Assembly: GCF_022809315.2 (NCBI RefSeq)
Contig: NZ_JAKZJU020000001.1
Span: 1,897,001-1,961,000, forward strand
DNA length: 64,000 nucleotides
Source of the DNA: Mesosutterella faecium
Lineage (GTDB): Bacteria; Pseudomonadota; Gammaproteobacteria; Burkholderiales; Burkholderiaceae_F
Direction: 5' to 3'
Of the stretch, positions 8,299-16,284 are shown piece after piece. The notes beneath the pieces are model-generated. The model was not told the DNA's origin and ran no database searches. It saw nothing but the letters and a program-made list of their open reading frames with translations. Made by a program: the position numbers and the translations under genes. Within the stretch, counting starts at the first letter, position 1. Each line of letters begins with the position of its first letter.

Positions 8299-9705
8299 CT
8301 AGTCCTTCCGGTCCGCAAGGAGCTTGCCCGGGTTCATGATTCCCCTCGGGTCGATCGCCCGGCTGATGCGTTCCATGATCTCGAGCTCCAGCGGATCCTT
8401 GAGTGCGAGGAAGTGCCCGCGCTTCAGCTGTCCGATGCCGTGCTCGGCGGAAATCGAGCCGTTTCTCTTCACCACTTCCTCGTAGGTGATCCTGCGGATC
8501 CCCTCTTCGTTTTCAAACGCGAGGTTCGAGGGAATGGAGCCGATGTTGAAGTGGATGTTCCCGTCCCCGAGGTGCCCGTAAAGCGAAGGGTCGAGCCACG
8601 GATAGGCCTCGTAGAGGCGCTTTACCGTCACTTCGAGGAATTCCGGGATAAGGGAAATCTTGAGCGACACGTCGTTGTGGAGGTTGTTGCCGACGCTCGC
8701 GTCGGCCTCCGGGATCGACTCCCGGATCCGCCAGAAGGCTTCGGAGTCGGAAAGCGACTGCGCGAGGTAGGCGTTCGCGACTTCGCCCGCTTCGAACGCC
8801 TCCGCCAGAATCGCCTCAAGCGAAGCGCCTTGTTCCGCCTGGCTCGAGAGCTCCGCGAGAATCCACCACGGGCAGTCGTCGACCGGCCCCGGAAGCTCGA
8901 CGCCGGGCAGCTGCTCGGCCACCCGCTCGATGCACTTTCTCTGGATCAGCTCAAAGCCCGTGAGTTCGGAGCCCGCCGCGGCCTTCACGCGGTCCAGCAG
9001 CTTCACCGAGGACTCGAGGTCCGGAATCCCGACCAGGGCCGTCTGGCGGCCGCGCGGAATGGGAAAGAGCTTCAGCACGGCGCGCGTAATGACCCCGAGG
9101 GTGCCTTCCGACCCGATGAAAAGCTGCTTCAGGTCGTAGCCGGTGTTGTCCTTTCTCAGGCCGCGCAGCGCCGTCATCACGCGCCCGTCGGGCAGCACCA
9201 CCTCAAGCCCGAGGCAGAGGTCGCGCATGTTGCCGTAGCGAAGCACCGCCGTGCCGCCCGCGTTCGTCGCGAGGGCCCCGCCGATCTGGGCCGATCCCTG
9301 GGCGCCGAAGGAAAGCGGGAAAAACCTCCCTTTCTCCTCCACCGCCCTGTGAAGCTGCTCCAGGATGAGCCCGGCCTGCACCGTGACGGTGTCGTTGCCG
9401 GTGTCGATTTCCTCGACCTTGTTCATCCGGCCCAGCGAAAGGAGGATGGCCCGGCCCGAATCATCCGGAATGGAGCCCCCGACCAGGGTCGTGCCGCCCG
9501 ACTGCGGGACGACCGGCGTGCGGGTGTCGTAGGCGATCGCCATGACCCGGGAGACTTCCTCGGTGCTGCCCGGGCGGACGACGACCGCCCTGCCCCTGAA
9601 GCGCTTCGTCCAGTCAATGAGGAAGGGCCGCGCCTTTTCCTCGTCCGTGATCACATAGTCGCTTCCGACCGCTTCCTTCAGCCGGCTGATGATTTCGCTG
9701 TCCAT
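8299..9705 (-). CDS. FAD-binding 2-hydroxyacid oxidase/dehydrogenase (GlcD/LldH type)
   Basis: Flavoprotein oxidising a D-2-hydroxyacid such as D-lactate, glycolate or 2-hydroxyglutarate. The PCMH-type FAD domain is at the N-terminus (VVVRPGSTEEV near 47, PQSGGTTLVGG near 73, GSAQIGGALATNAGGT near 140, FIGSEGTLG near 200). The FAD-oxidase C-domain ends with GHLGDGNIHFN and HGIGQLKRG. The ATG at 9705 with upstream GGAAAAGAA is preferred over an in-frame GTG at 9723. It lies 120 bp after a MetQ-like gene on the same strand. There is no Fe-S subunit nearby. The exact substrate cannot be read from sequence. Confidence 0.88.
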   Translation of the reverse strand: MDSEIISRLKEAVGSDYVITDEEKARPFLIDWTKRFRGRAVVVRPGSTEEVSRVMAIAYDTRTPVVPQSGGTTLVGGSIPDDSGRAILLSLGRMNKVEEIDTGNDTVTVQAGLILEQLHRAVEEKGRFFPLSFGAQGSAQIGGALATNAGGTAVLRYGNMRDLCLGLEVVLPDGRVMTALRGLRKDNTGYDLKQLFIGSEGTLGVITRAVLKLFPIPRGRQTALVGIPDLESSVKLLDRVKAAAGSELTGFELIQRKCIERVAEQLPGVELPGPVDDCPWWILAELSSQAEQGASLEAILAEAFEAGEVANAYLAQSLSDSEAFWRIRESIPEADASVGNNLHNDVSLKISLIPEFLEVTVKRLYEAYPWLDPSLYGHLGDGNIHFNIGSIPSNLAFENEEGIRRITYEEVVKRNGSISAEHGIGQLKRGHFLALKDPLELEIMERISRAIDPRGIMNPGKLLADRKD

Positions 9706-9825
9706 TTCTTTTCCGCTCGACACTTAAAGACTGCACTGCAGGCCGCCCCCGGCTGCCTTAAGCCGGAGCCGCCGCGGCGGGCCCGGCTTAAAGGCGGGAG
9801 AAGCCCCCTTCCCTGCCGGAAGATC

Positions 9826-10626
9826 TCAGAACGCCGGGACGACGGCTCCCTTGTACTTCTTCAGGATGAAATTCTTTGTTTCCTTCGAAGTGAGCGCCTG
9901 CACGAGCTTCTGGATCTTCGGATTCTTCTCGTCGCCCTGGCGGGAGGCGACCACGACCGCATAGGGGCTCTCCTTGTTTTCAATCAAAATCGCGTCCTTC
10001 AGAGGATTGAGCCCCACGCCGAGCGCGTAGTTTGAATTGACGACGGCGAGATCCACGTCCCTGATGGAGCGCGGCACCTGGGCCGCGTCAAGCTCCACGA
10101 ACTTCAGCTTCTTCGGATTTGAGGCCACGTCGAGCGGGGTCGCCTCGTAGCCCACCCCCGGACGCAGCTTGATCAGGCCCGCAGACTGCAGGAGCAGGAG
10201 CGCGCGGCCGCCGTTCGTCGGGTCGTTCGGGATCGATACGCGGCCGCCCTGCGGCACCTTCTTCACGTCCTTCAGGTTTTTGGAATAAACGGCAATCGGG
10301 AGGATGTGCACCGGAGCGACCTTCGCGATCTTCAGGCGGCGCTGCCGCACGGCGTTGTCGAGGAACGGGACGTGCTGGTAGAAGTTCGCGTCCACTTCCT
10401 TCGCATCAAGCGCCGCGTTCGGGGCGACAAAGTCCGTGAACTCCACGATTTGAAGGTCGATGCCCTGCTTCGCGAGAATGGGCTTCACGAATTTCAGAAG
10501 CTCGCCGGAAGGCACCGGGGTGCAGGCGACCCGAAGCTTCTGGGCGGGAGCGGCAAAAGCCGGAAGGGAGGCCGAGGCGAAAAGGGCGGCTGCGGCGGCG
10601 GAAGCGATGAAGGTGCGGCGGTTCAT
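9826..10626 (-). CDS. MetQ/NlpA-family substrate-binding protein
   Basis: Periplasmic binding protein of the methionine ABC-importer family, 266 residues. It starts MNRRTFIASA, a twin-arginine-like signal with no lipobox Cys, whereas many MetQ proteins are lipoproteins. Family features include LRVACTPVPSGELL near 32, EFTDFVAPNAAL, an ANFYQHVPFLD motif and a late VVNSNYALG. The start at 10626 has an AAAGGAAAA ribosome site. No MetN ATPase or MetI permease lies nearby, so it is an orphan here and must pair with a transporter elsewhere. The ligand may be methionine or another small amino acid. Confidence 0.85.
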   Translation of the reverse strand: MNRRTFIASAAAAALFASASLPAFAAPAQKLRVACTPVPSGELLKFVKPILAKQGIDLQIVEFTDFVAPNAALDAKEVDANFYQHVPFLDNAVRQRRLKIAKVAPVHILPIAVYSKNLKDVKKVPQGGRVSIPNDPTNGGRALLLLQSAGLIKLRPGVGYEATPLDVASNPKKLKFVELDAAQVPRSIRDVDLAVVNSNYALGVGLNPLKDAILIENKESPYAVVVASRQGDEKNPKIQKLVQALTSKETKNFILKKYKGAVVPAF

Positions 10627-11041
10627 TTGTTTTTCCTTTTGTCTTTCAGTGAGAGAGTTCCCAGCGCCCGGAGGAATTCCCCTCGCAGCCGGATTTTTTT
10701 GTAAAAAGCGTAGGAAAAGCATATCTGGCGGAAGGAAAAAATGACGCCGCAAATGAAGGTTCGTTGAGGTATTACTTTCAGGGCCGGCGTTTTCCCCGGC
10801 TTTTTCCGGGGAAACGCGGGTGAACGCGCGCCCGGAGGGCTGCGGGCCGAAGCGGATCCTGAAGGATCGGGCGGGAGGGACGGGAAAAAAGGGGAAAAAG
10901 AAAAGGCGGCGGCACAGGAAAACCGGCGCTGCCGCCTGGATCGGAGAAGCAAAGAGAGCCTCCTCCCCGCCCTTTGGTCCTCCCGGAGACCTCCTTTAAG
11001 GGGGAGCTGCCAGGGAAGGACCGGCGGGGAGGCTCTCCGGG
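10627..11041. other. 415-bp intergenic region with two large hairpins downstream of hcp
   Basis: No gene is apparent. It holds the hcp terminator (10890-10937), and a long bulged stem begins right after the hcp stop, with arms near 10954-10981 and 11016-11038 (GAGAGCCTCC pairing with GGAGGCTCTC and further bases). The rest is the metQ-like leader. Confidence 0.5.
10890..10937 (-). terminator. Rho-independent terminator after hcp
   Basis: On the minus strand an AGGCGGC...GCCGCCT stem is followed by a T-rich run (TTTCTTTTT), ending the hcp transcript before the metQ-like gene. Confidence 0.75.
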
Positions 11042-12637
11042 TCAGCCGAGAATCGCCTTCAGGTCGGCCTCGGGCGTGGTGACAAGCTTCAGGCCGTAGC
11101 GATCGGAGAGGACCTTCAGGATCGTCGGGCTGATGAAGGCAGGGAGCGACGGTCCGATGCGGACGTTCTTCACACCGAGGTAGAGGAGCGAGAGGAGAAT
11201 GGCCGCGGCCTTCTGCTCGTACCAGGAGAGAACGAGGGAAAGCGGCAGGTCGTTCACCGTGCACTTCAGGGTCTCGGCAAGCTTCAGCGCAAGGACCACA
11301 GCGGCGTAGGCGTCGTTGCACTGGCCGACGTCAAGAAGACGGGGAAAGGGACCGATATTGCCGAGCTGCTTCTTGAAGAACTTGTACTTTCCGCAGCCCA
11401 GAGTCAGGATCAGCGTGTCCTTCGGGGTCTGCTCGACGAAGTCGGCGTAGTACTGGCGCTCCTTTTTGATGCCGTCGCAGCCGCCCACGAGGAAGACGTG
11501 CTTCACGGCGCCCGCCTTCACCGCGTCGATGATCGCGGGGACGGCATCAAGAAGAGTCTTGCGGCCGAAGCCCACCGTCACGCTCTGGCCTTCCTCGTCC
11601 TCGGCATAGCCCGGCATTTCGAGCGCCTTCCGGATGACAGGAGACCAGTCGCCGTTGGAAATGTGGACGCAGCCCGGCCACTGGACGACGCCCGAAGTGA
11701 AGACCTTGTCCTGGTAGAGGCCCGGGTACTGGATGCAGTTCGTCGTGAAGACGACCGGCCCGGGGAAGGCCGGAAGTTCGGCGATCTGGTTCTGCCAGGC
11801 GGTGCCGAAGTGGCCGGCGAAGTTCTTGAACGCGCGCAGCTTCGGGTACGCGTGCGTCGGGATCATCTCGCCGTGGGTGTAGACGTAGATGTCGGTGCCT
11901 TCAACGGCTTTGAGGATCTCGTAGAGATCCTTGAGGTCGTGGCCGGAAACGAGGATCGCATGGCCCTTCCTGTGCCCGAGGGAAACCGGCGTGGGCGTGG
12001 GGTCGCCGTAGGTCTTCGTGTTGCCTTCGTCCAGGAGCTGCATCGCGCGGACGTTAATGCGGCCCACTTCGAGGGCGAGAGCGAGCCAGTCCTCGAGCGA
12101 GCGCGAAACGCCGTCAGTCGCGGAGGCGGCAAGGCACTTCGCGGCGGAGACGACCATCGCGTGGTCGCGGCAGCCGAGCTCCTGCGCATGGTAGGCGTAG
12201 GCGGCGACGCCTTTCAGCCCGAAGAGAATCGTCTGCAGCGCCGAGCGGACGTCTTCGTTTTCCGCAAACGCATCGGGAGACGGGGCGGTGAGCAGCAGCT
12301 CGTCGGCCAGTGACGCGGCCGTGCGGCCGGACTTTTCGCAGCCCGCCTTCGCGCGCAGGTTCTCGGCGGTCTCAAGCACCCGCACCAGCATCGCCTTCAG
12401 GGCCGCGGAGTCAAAGTCCACGTTGGTGAGGGTCGAAAAGAGAGCCGAGAAAAGGAGGTCGTCCGCAGAGACGTCGACGACGCCCGCCTTGTCCGCGCAG
12501 AGGATCGCCTCGGCGAGCTTTCTCGCGCCCACCACCAGAGTGTCCTGCATGTGGGCGACGGCTTCCGTCTTCCCGCAGACCCCGCCCATCGTGCAGCCGG
12601 TGCCGTTCATCGTCTGCTCACACTGATTGCAAAACAT
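11042..12637 (-). CDS. hcp: Hybrid cluster protein (hydroxylamine/NO reductase)
   Basis: Cytoplasmic iron-sulfur-oxygen cluster enzyme, shown in other bacteria to reduce NO or hydroxylamine and linked to protein S-nitrosylation. At 531 residues it has the full class I/II length. The N-terminal cluster ligands are spaced C-x2-C-x8-C-x5-C (Cys 3, 6, 15, 21). Later conserved segments include HGEMIPTHAYP, FTTNCIQYP and HVFLVGGCDG, where the hybrid cluster is bound. A GGAGACAGGA ribosome site precedes the ATG at 12637. An NsrR-like palindrome lies about 50 bp upstream, so NO induction is likely. The usual partner Hcr reductase is not adjacent. Confidence 0.95.
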   Translation of the reverse strand: MFCNQCEQTMNGTGCTMGGVCGKTEAVAHMQDTLVVGARKLAEAILCADKAGVVDVSADDLLFSALFSTLTNVDFDSAALKAMLVRVLETAENLRAKAGCEKSGRTAASLADELLLTAPSPDAFAENEDVRSALQTILFGLKGVAAYAYHAQELGCRDHAMVVSAAKCLAASATDGVSRSLEDWLALALEVGRINVRAMQLLDEGNTKTYGDPTPTPVSLGHRKGHAILVSGHDLKDLYEILKAVEGTDIYVYTHGEMIPTHAYPKLRAFKNFAGHFGTAWQNQIAELPAFPGPVVFTTNCIQYPGLYQDKVFTSGVVQWPGCVHISNGDWSPVIRKALEMPGYAEDEEGQSVTVGFGRKTLLDAVPAIIDAVKAGAVKHVFLVGGCDGIKKERQYYADFVEQTPKDTLILTLGCGKYKFFKKQLGNIGPFPRLLDVGQCNDAYAAVVLALKLAETLKCTVNDLPLSLVLSWYEQKAAAILLSLLYLGVKNVRIGPSLPAFISPTILKVLSDRYGLKLVTTPEADLKAILG

Positions 12638-12684
12638 GTATTCCTGTCTCCAAAAAAAGCGGCGGGTGCTCCCGCCTGTATAAG

Positions 12685-12701
12685 ATGTATTTTAAATACA
12701 T
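12685..12701. promoter_or_regulatory. NsrR-like operator upstream of hcp
   Basis: Perfect inverted repeat ATGTATTT-T-AAATACAT, flanked by AAG on one side and ATT on the other. It closely matches the known NsrR consensus (AAGATGyATTT-n-AAATrCATCTT). hcp is a classic NsrR target. Confidence 0.75.
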
Positions 12702-12859
12702 ATTATCAGAAACTCCGGCGCTTTTCCTTAACAAGCGGACAGAAACGGGACAGACTCCGGCCTTATTCAAATAATTCAATGGACAACAAGCCGTCTTCAA
12801 CCCGGCGCGAAGGCACGGTCCCCCCTCGCGCAGCCCACGGGCAGACAAGAAGGAGACCG

Positions 12860-12944
12860 CTGAAATGCAAAATCAGCTGCCCGCCCCGGCGGACAGGGCT
12901 GTTTCGAATGCGGCGGCAAGCACGATGTGACCTGCGCCAAATGA
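12860..12944 (+). pseudogene. Possible broken small Cys-rich (zinc-ribbon-like) protein
   Basis: An AAGGAG ribosome site is followed after four bases by CTG AAA TGC AAA..., reading K-C-K-I-S-C-P-P-R-R. A single-base frame change leads into G-C-F-E-C-G-G-K-H-D-V-T-C-A-K and a stop. The joined reading would be a tiny protein with five or six Cys, like small zinc-ribbon proteins. The lack of an ATG and the frame break suggest decay or chance. Low confidence. Confidence 0.2.
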
Positions 12945-13118
12945 ATCCCTGCCGCGGGACCGGCCGGTCCGGCAGACCGCCCGCCGGTGAGGAGGCAAAG
13001 CCTCCGGTCAGCGGCTCTTCACGGTGTCCGAAAAGCTTATGATGGGCCTTAAGCGCGGGGCACAGAGAAGCGTCCCTCACGAACCGCAAAAGAAACGCAA
13101 AACTCAAGGACTAAGGCC

Positions 13119-13886
13119 GTGCTCACTAATCCCACTGAGACCGCCCGGGCCGTCTCGAACTGGATCCGGGACTATTTCGACCAAAACTGCCCGAAGGGCC
13201 GGGCCGTCGTCGGCATTTCCGGCGGCAAGGACTCTGCCGTGACTGCGGCGCTTTGCGCGTGGGCCCTCGGGAAAGACCGGGTGGCGGGCGTGCTGATGCC
13301 CGACGGCGCGCAAAAGGACATCGCCGACAGCGAGGCGGTGGTGCGTCTGCTCGGCATTTCCTCGGTCACGATCAACATCGCCGGGATGCACCAGGCCTTC
13401 CGGGACGAGATCGCCGCAAACAGCGGCTTTGCGGCTCTCGCCGGCCGGGAGTCGCTTTCCCGCGACTCGGAGATCAACTTTCCTGCAAGGCTTCGCATGG
13501 CCACGCTCTATGCGGTCGCACAGTCTCTGCCGGGCGGAGCGCTTGTCATCAACACCTGCAACAAGTCCGAGGACTGGGTCGGCTACTCCACGAAGTTCGG
13601 CGACTCGGCCGGGGACCTGAGCCCGCTTGCCGTCTTCACGGTCACCGAGGTGCGGCAGCTTGGAAGCGCCCTGGGGCTGCCCGACTCGATCGTCCGCAAG
13701 ACCCCCTCGGACGGCTTAAGCGGCCTGAGCGACGAGGCAAAACTCGGCTTCACCTATGAGCAGCTCGACCGGCTGATCGAGACCGGCGAATGCGAGGACC
13801 CGGCCCTGAAGGCGAAGATCGACCGGATGCATGCGGCGAACCTCCACAAGCTGCAGCCCATGCCGCATTTCCCGAGAAAAGACTAA
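13119..13886 (+). CDS. nadE: NH3-dependent NAD+ synthetase
   Basis: Last step of NAD biosynthesis: amidates deamido-NAD+ with ammonia and ATP. The N-type ATP-pyrophosphatase P-loop SGGKDSAV is near residue 34-41. Further family features are GVLMPDGAQKD, an NTCNKSEDWVGYSTKFGDSAGD segment (deamido-NAD/ATP site) and the C-terminal HKLQPMPHFPR. At 255 residues it lacks a glutaminase domain, so free ammonia is the donor. Translation starts at GTG 13119, with an AAGGA ribosome site at about 13106. It stands alone on the plus strand and is closed by a strong terminator. Confidence 0.93.
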   Translation: MLTNPTETARAVSNWIRDYFDQNCPKGRAVVGISGGKDSAVTAALCAWALGKDRVAGVLMPDGAQKDIADSEAVVRLLGISSVTINIAGMHQAFRDEIAANSGFAALAGRESLSRDSEINFPARLRMATLYAVAQSLPGGALVINTCNKSEDWVGYSTKFGDSAGDLSPLAVFTVTEVRQLGSALGLPDSIVRKTPSDGLSGLSDEAKLGFTYEQLDRLIETGECEDPALKAKIDRMHAANLHKLQPMPHFPRKD

Positions 13887-13907
13887 AAGGGCCCAAAGAC
13901 GCCAGAA

Positions 13908-13937
13908 GGGGCTCTTCCGGTTCGGGAGAGCCTTTTT
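13908..13937 (+). terminator. Rho-independent terminator of nadE
   Basis: GGCTCT and AGAGCC arms with an inner CCG/CGG pairing are followed by seven T residues. Confidence 0.85.
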
Positions 13938-14037
13938 TTAAGGCCGCCTGGGCGAGCACCGCAATCAGTGCTTCAGGAGGAAATGCGCCGTTCCTGAACT
14001 GCGCAGCCGAAGCGAAAAGCGCGCCGCACGGAAGAAG

Positions 14038-14802
14038 TCAGCGCGGCAGGAAGTCCCAGGCCGTCTTGAGGAACAGCACGGCGAGCACCGCGAGAATGAT
14101 CGGGCGCACGACGCGACTGCCGTTTTTCATGACGAGCCCCGCGCCGATGTAGTGGCCCGCAATGCCGAAGGCGCCCGCGATGAGTCCGAGGATCCAGTCG
14201 ACCTCGCCCGCAAGGGCGAACGTGGCCAGAGCGGCGATGCCGCTCGAGAAGTTGACGATCTTCATCTGGCCCGCGGCGTCCCTCACCCCGAGTCCTGCGG
14301 CCGCGGCGAACCCAAGCAGCATGAAGGTGCCGGCCCCCGGGCCGTAGAAGCCGTCGTAGGCTCCGCAGGCGAAACCGACGAGGGCGAGCATCCGGCGCCT
14401 TCTGCCCTCGTCCATCGGCCGGGAGTCGGGCGAGAGCGTGCGGCGCCGCATCACGAGAACGGCCGCCACCGGCAGGCAGAGCACCAGGAGAATCTGAAAG
14501 ACCTGCGCGGGGACCATGAGCGCGATGCGGGCTCCCGCGAGACTCCCGGCAAAGGCCGCCGCGATCGGGACGAGGGCGAGCCGCAGGTCGATGAACCCGC
14601 CCCGGTAGAGCCTCACGGTCGAAATGCACATGCCCATGCCGCTTGAGAGTTTGTTGGTCCCGATCGCGAGGTGCGGCGGGACGCCGGCCAGAAGATAACC
14701 GGGCAGCGTGATGAGGCCGCCGCCTCCCGCGATGGCGTCTACAAGCCCCCCTAAGAAAACGAGCGGGCAGACGATGAGAAGCGTGGTGAAGTCAGGCAGC
14801 AT
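14038..14802 (-). CDS. TauE/SafE (TSUP) family permease
   Basis: Inner-membrane transporter of the TSUP family, whose members export sulfite, sulfoacetate or other organosulfur anions. The 254-residue protein is almost entirely hydrophobic with about eight membrane segments. The family's two glycine-rich repeats are visible as GGLVDAIAGGGGLITLP (near 18-34, with the NK in GTNKLSSG near 49) and CGAYDGFYGPGAGTF (near 138-152). It is not clearly linked to either neighbour, so the substrate cannot be deduced. Confidence 0.88.
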   Translation of the reverse strand: MLPDFTTLLIVCPLVFLGGLVDAIAGGGGLITLPGYLLAGVPPHLAIGTNKLSSGMGMCISTVRLYRGGFIDLRLALVPIAAAFAGSLAGARIALMVPAQVFQILLVLCLPVAAVLVMRRRTLSPDSRPMDEGRRRRMLALVGFACGAYDGFYGPGAGTFMLLGFAAAAGLGVRDAAGQMKIVNFSSGIAALATFALAGEVDWILGLIAGAFGIAGHYIGAGLVMKNGSRVVRPIILAVLAVLFLKTAWDFLPR

Positions 14803-15135
14803 GGGCTTTTCTTAAAAAAATCGGGTTCGGACCGCAAGCTCCCCGAAAGGGCGCGGTCCCGCGGCCTGCAGGCGGCAGGCCTGTCCCGAAAGCGGCGGCG
14901 CCTAAGGCTTCAGCCGCCGCGGGGCCAGGTCCCTTCCCCGGGGCCTGACCCGTATTGTAGTTAAAGAAAACCACGGCCCCTGCCCGGGCTCCCGGAAGTC
15001 CGGGGACAAAAAAGGGCGCCGGCCGATTGAGGCCTGTGCCCTGAGAGAAAAAAACGGGGCCGCCCGCCGGGCGGTCCCGCATCCGCTATTACCGCGGCCC
15101 GCAAGGGGTGCGCGCATCAGCGGATTTTCCAGTGC
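14803..15135. other. 333-bp G+C-rich intergenic region
   Basis: Lies between the TSUP gene and hsp20 copy 2. No gene, promoter or clear terminator was recognised; only short GC-rich inverted repeats are seen. Confidence 0.3.
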
Positions 15136-15585
15136 TCACTGGATTGAAATCATCTTGCGTTCAGGCTTCTGAGCCTCGGCTTTCGGAACGTTGATCGTGA
15201 GGATGCCGTCCGCGAAGGACGCGCTGCAGTCGCCCTGCTTCACGCCCTCGCCCACATAGAACGTCCTGCTGCAGGAGCCGGTGCTGCGCTCCGAGCGGAT
15301 GAGCCGCCCCTCCTTCTTGTCCTCATGCTTCTCGTCCTTCCTGGCCGAAACCGTGAGGTAGCCGTCCTTCAGCTCCGCGCTGATCTCATCCTTCTTAAAG
15401 CCAGGCAGATCCATCAGCAGCGTGTAGCCCTTGTCGGTCTCGCGCACATCGGTCTTCATCAGACGGTCGGCATTTTTACCGAAAACACTGGCAGCCGGAT
15501 CCGGGAAGCGGACGCCGGAGAAAACATCAAACGGATCGAAAACGCTGAACGGAGTTTCATCAAAGATAGTCGGAACATTAGCCAT
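15136..15585 (-). CDS. Small heat-shock protein Hsp20 family, copy 2
   Basis: Complete 149-residue holdase chaperone. Start MANVPTIFDE at 15585 (GGAGGT ribosome site); the alpha-crystallin domain runs from about 45 to 135 with DLPGFKKDEI, LKDGYLTVSA and DGILTINVPK strands, then a short C-tail ending MISIQ. The classical C-terminal I-x-I anchor is present as M-I-S-I. Two Cys lie in the GSCSRTF/GDCSASF part. It is nearly identical to copy 1 at the left edge, including promoter and leader, which points to recent duplication. Copy 3 (17.1 kb) is more divergent. Confidence 0.95.
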   Translation of the reverse strand: MANVPTIFDETPFSVFDPFDVFSGVRFPDPAASVFGKNADRLMKTDVRETDKGYTLLMDLPGFKKDEISAELKDGYLTVSARKDEKHEDKKEGRLIRSERSTGSCSRTFYVGEGVKQGDCSASFADGILTINVPKAEAQKPERKMISIQ

Positions 15586-15721
15586 AATTCTTACCTCCAT
15601 TAGGGCCGTCGTCCGAGCGGTCTGTTCTTTTCCGGGAAGCCCTCGCTGCAACCGGCTTCCCGAAGGGGGAAGCGCCTGGTCTTCGTCCTTTCGGACTCCC
15701 CCGGGGGCTTTCCCCTTTGCT
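15586..15721 (-). promoter_or_regulatory. Structured 5' leader of hsp20 copy 2, candidate RNA thermometer
   Basis: About 136 nt between the predicted transcription start and the ATG. It contains the same GCTTCCC/GGGAAGC hairpin and the same 19-nt block (15604-15622) before the ribosome site as copy 1. Confidence 0.5.
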
Positions 15722-15727
15722 AACTTT

Positions 15728-15756
15728 TATATGGGGGCTGACTTTCAATTTTCAAG
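15728..15756 (-). promoter_or_regulatory. Sigma32 promoter of hsp20 copy 2
   Basis: Minus strand: CTTGAAA (15756-15750), a 12-base gap, then CCCCCATATA (15737-15728). Same boxes and spacing as copies 1 and 3. Confidence 0.88.
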
Positions 15757-15902
15757 AGCCCGCCTAAAATTTTTTTCCTCCTAAGCTCTGCCCAGAGCCG
15801 CAGCGGAAAGTCCGGCCTGATTCGGCGTGGAACGCTCCCAACCGCTGATCTCGTGCGGACGCTTCTTCCGGCTGCAGAATCCCGCCCGGACCCGCGCCCG
15901 CT

Positions 15903-16105
15903 GAAAATCTTCCTGATGTCCATCGGATCCTTCGTCCTGGTCAGGGCGCGGCGCTGCAGAATGCGGGCTTACGGCGGCTTGGCTGTGCCGCCGTAAGCCC
16001 CCTTGCCCGTGCAGCGCTTCATGAAAACCACAGCGCTCCGAGTCCTGGCACAGGATGAGCGGCTGACGGGAACCCCCGGGCGAAGAGCGCTCCCAGACGC
16101 CCAAG
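15903..16105 (-). pseudogene. Decayed 3' end of an L-asparaginase gene
   Basis: Minus-strand translation gives A-R-I-L-Q-R-R-A-L-T-R-T-K-D-P-M-D-I-R-K-I-F, which aligns with the C-terminus of the intact asparaginase at 1482 (ARILLQLALTRTHDPKEIQRIF). DNA similarity continues upstream through the RSS...G-F stretches, with stops, small insertions and frame changes. No intact N-terminal half is present. As with copy 1, it lies upstream of an hsp20 gene on the same strand, suggesting an old segmental duplication followed by decay. Confidence 0.7.
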
Positions 16106-16284
16106 CGAAGTAAACAGGTGCCGGACGGCTCTTCCCGCTGGCCGCCGAAAGTGAGCCTTGTTATCCTTTACTGGCAGAACGGCAAAGCGTTCGGGCAGCA
16201 CCGAGGGGAGGGGCGTTTTCAACGGCACCCCGGATTCGGGCGATGCTTTCCAAAAAATCAAATCGACAAAAGGAGTTTCTCAGG
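16106..16284. other. Spacer upstream of the RibD-like gene
   Basis: Continues the non-coding stretch that follows the asparaginase remnant. It may include further degraded sequence and should contain the promoter of the RibD-like gene. Nothing specific is recognised. Confidence 0.3.

Noticed and set aside
10940..11041. S-box (SAM) riboswitch before the metQ-like gene
   Set aside because: The stem lacks the conserved S-box core and starts immediately after the hcp stop; better explained as an hcp 3' structure.
12551..13107. Overlapping open frames between hcp and nadE
   Set aside because: They cross the hcp start and the operator, with no family similarity; only a tiny Cys-rich stretch inside is worth noting.
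15720..16261. Intact genes in the minus-strand frames between hsp20 copy 2 and the RibD-like gene
   Set aside because: The only recognisable content is asparaginase-like sequence broken across frames, so a pseudogene remnant was called.
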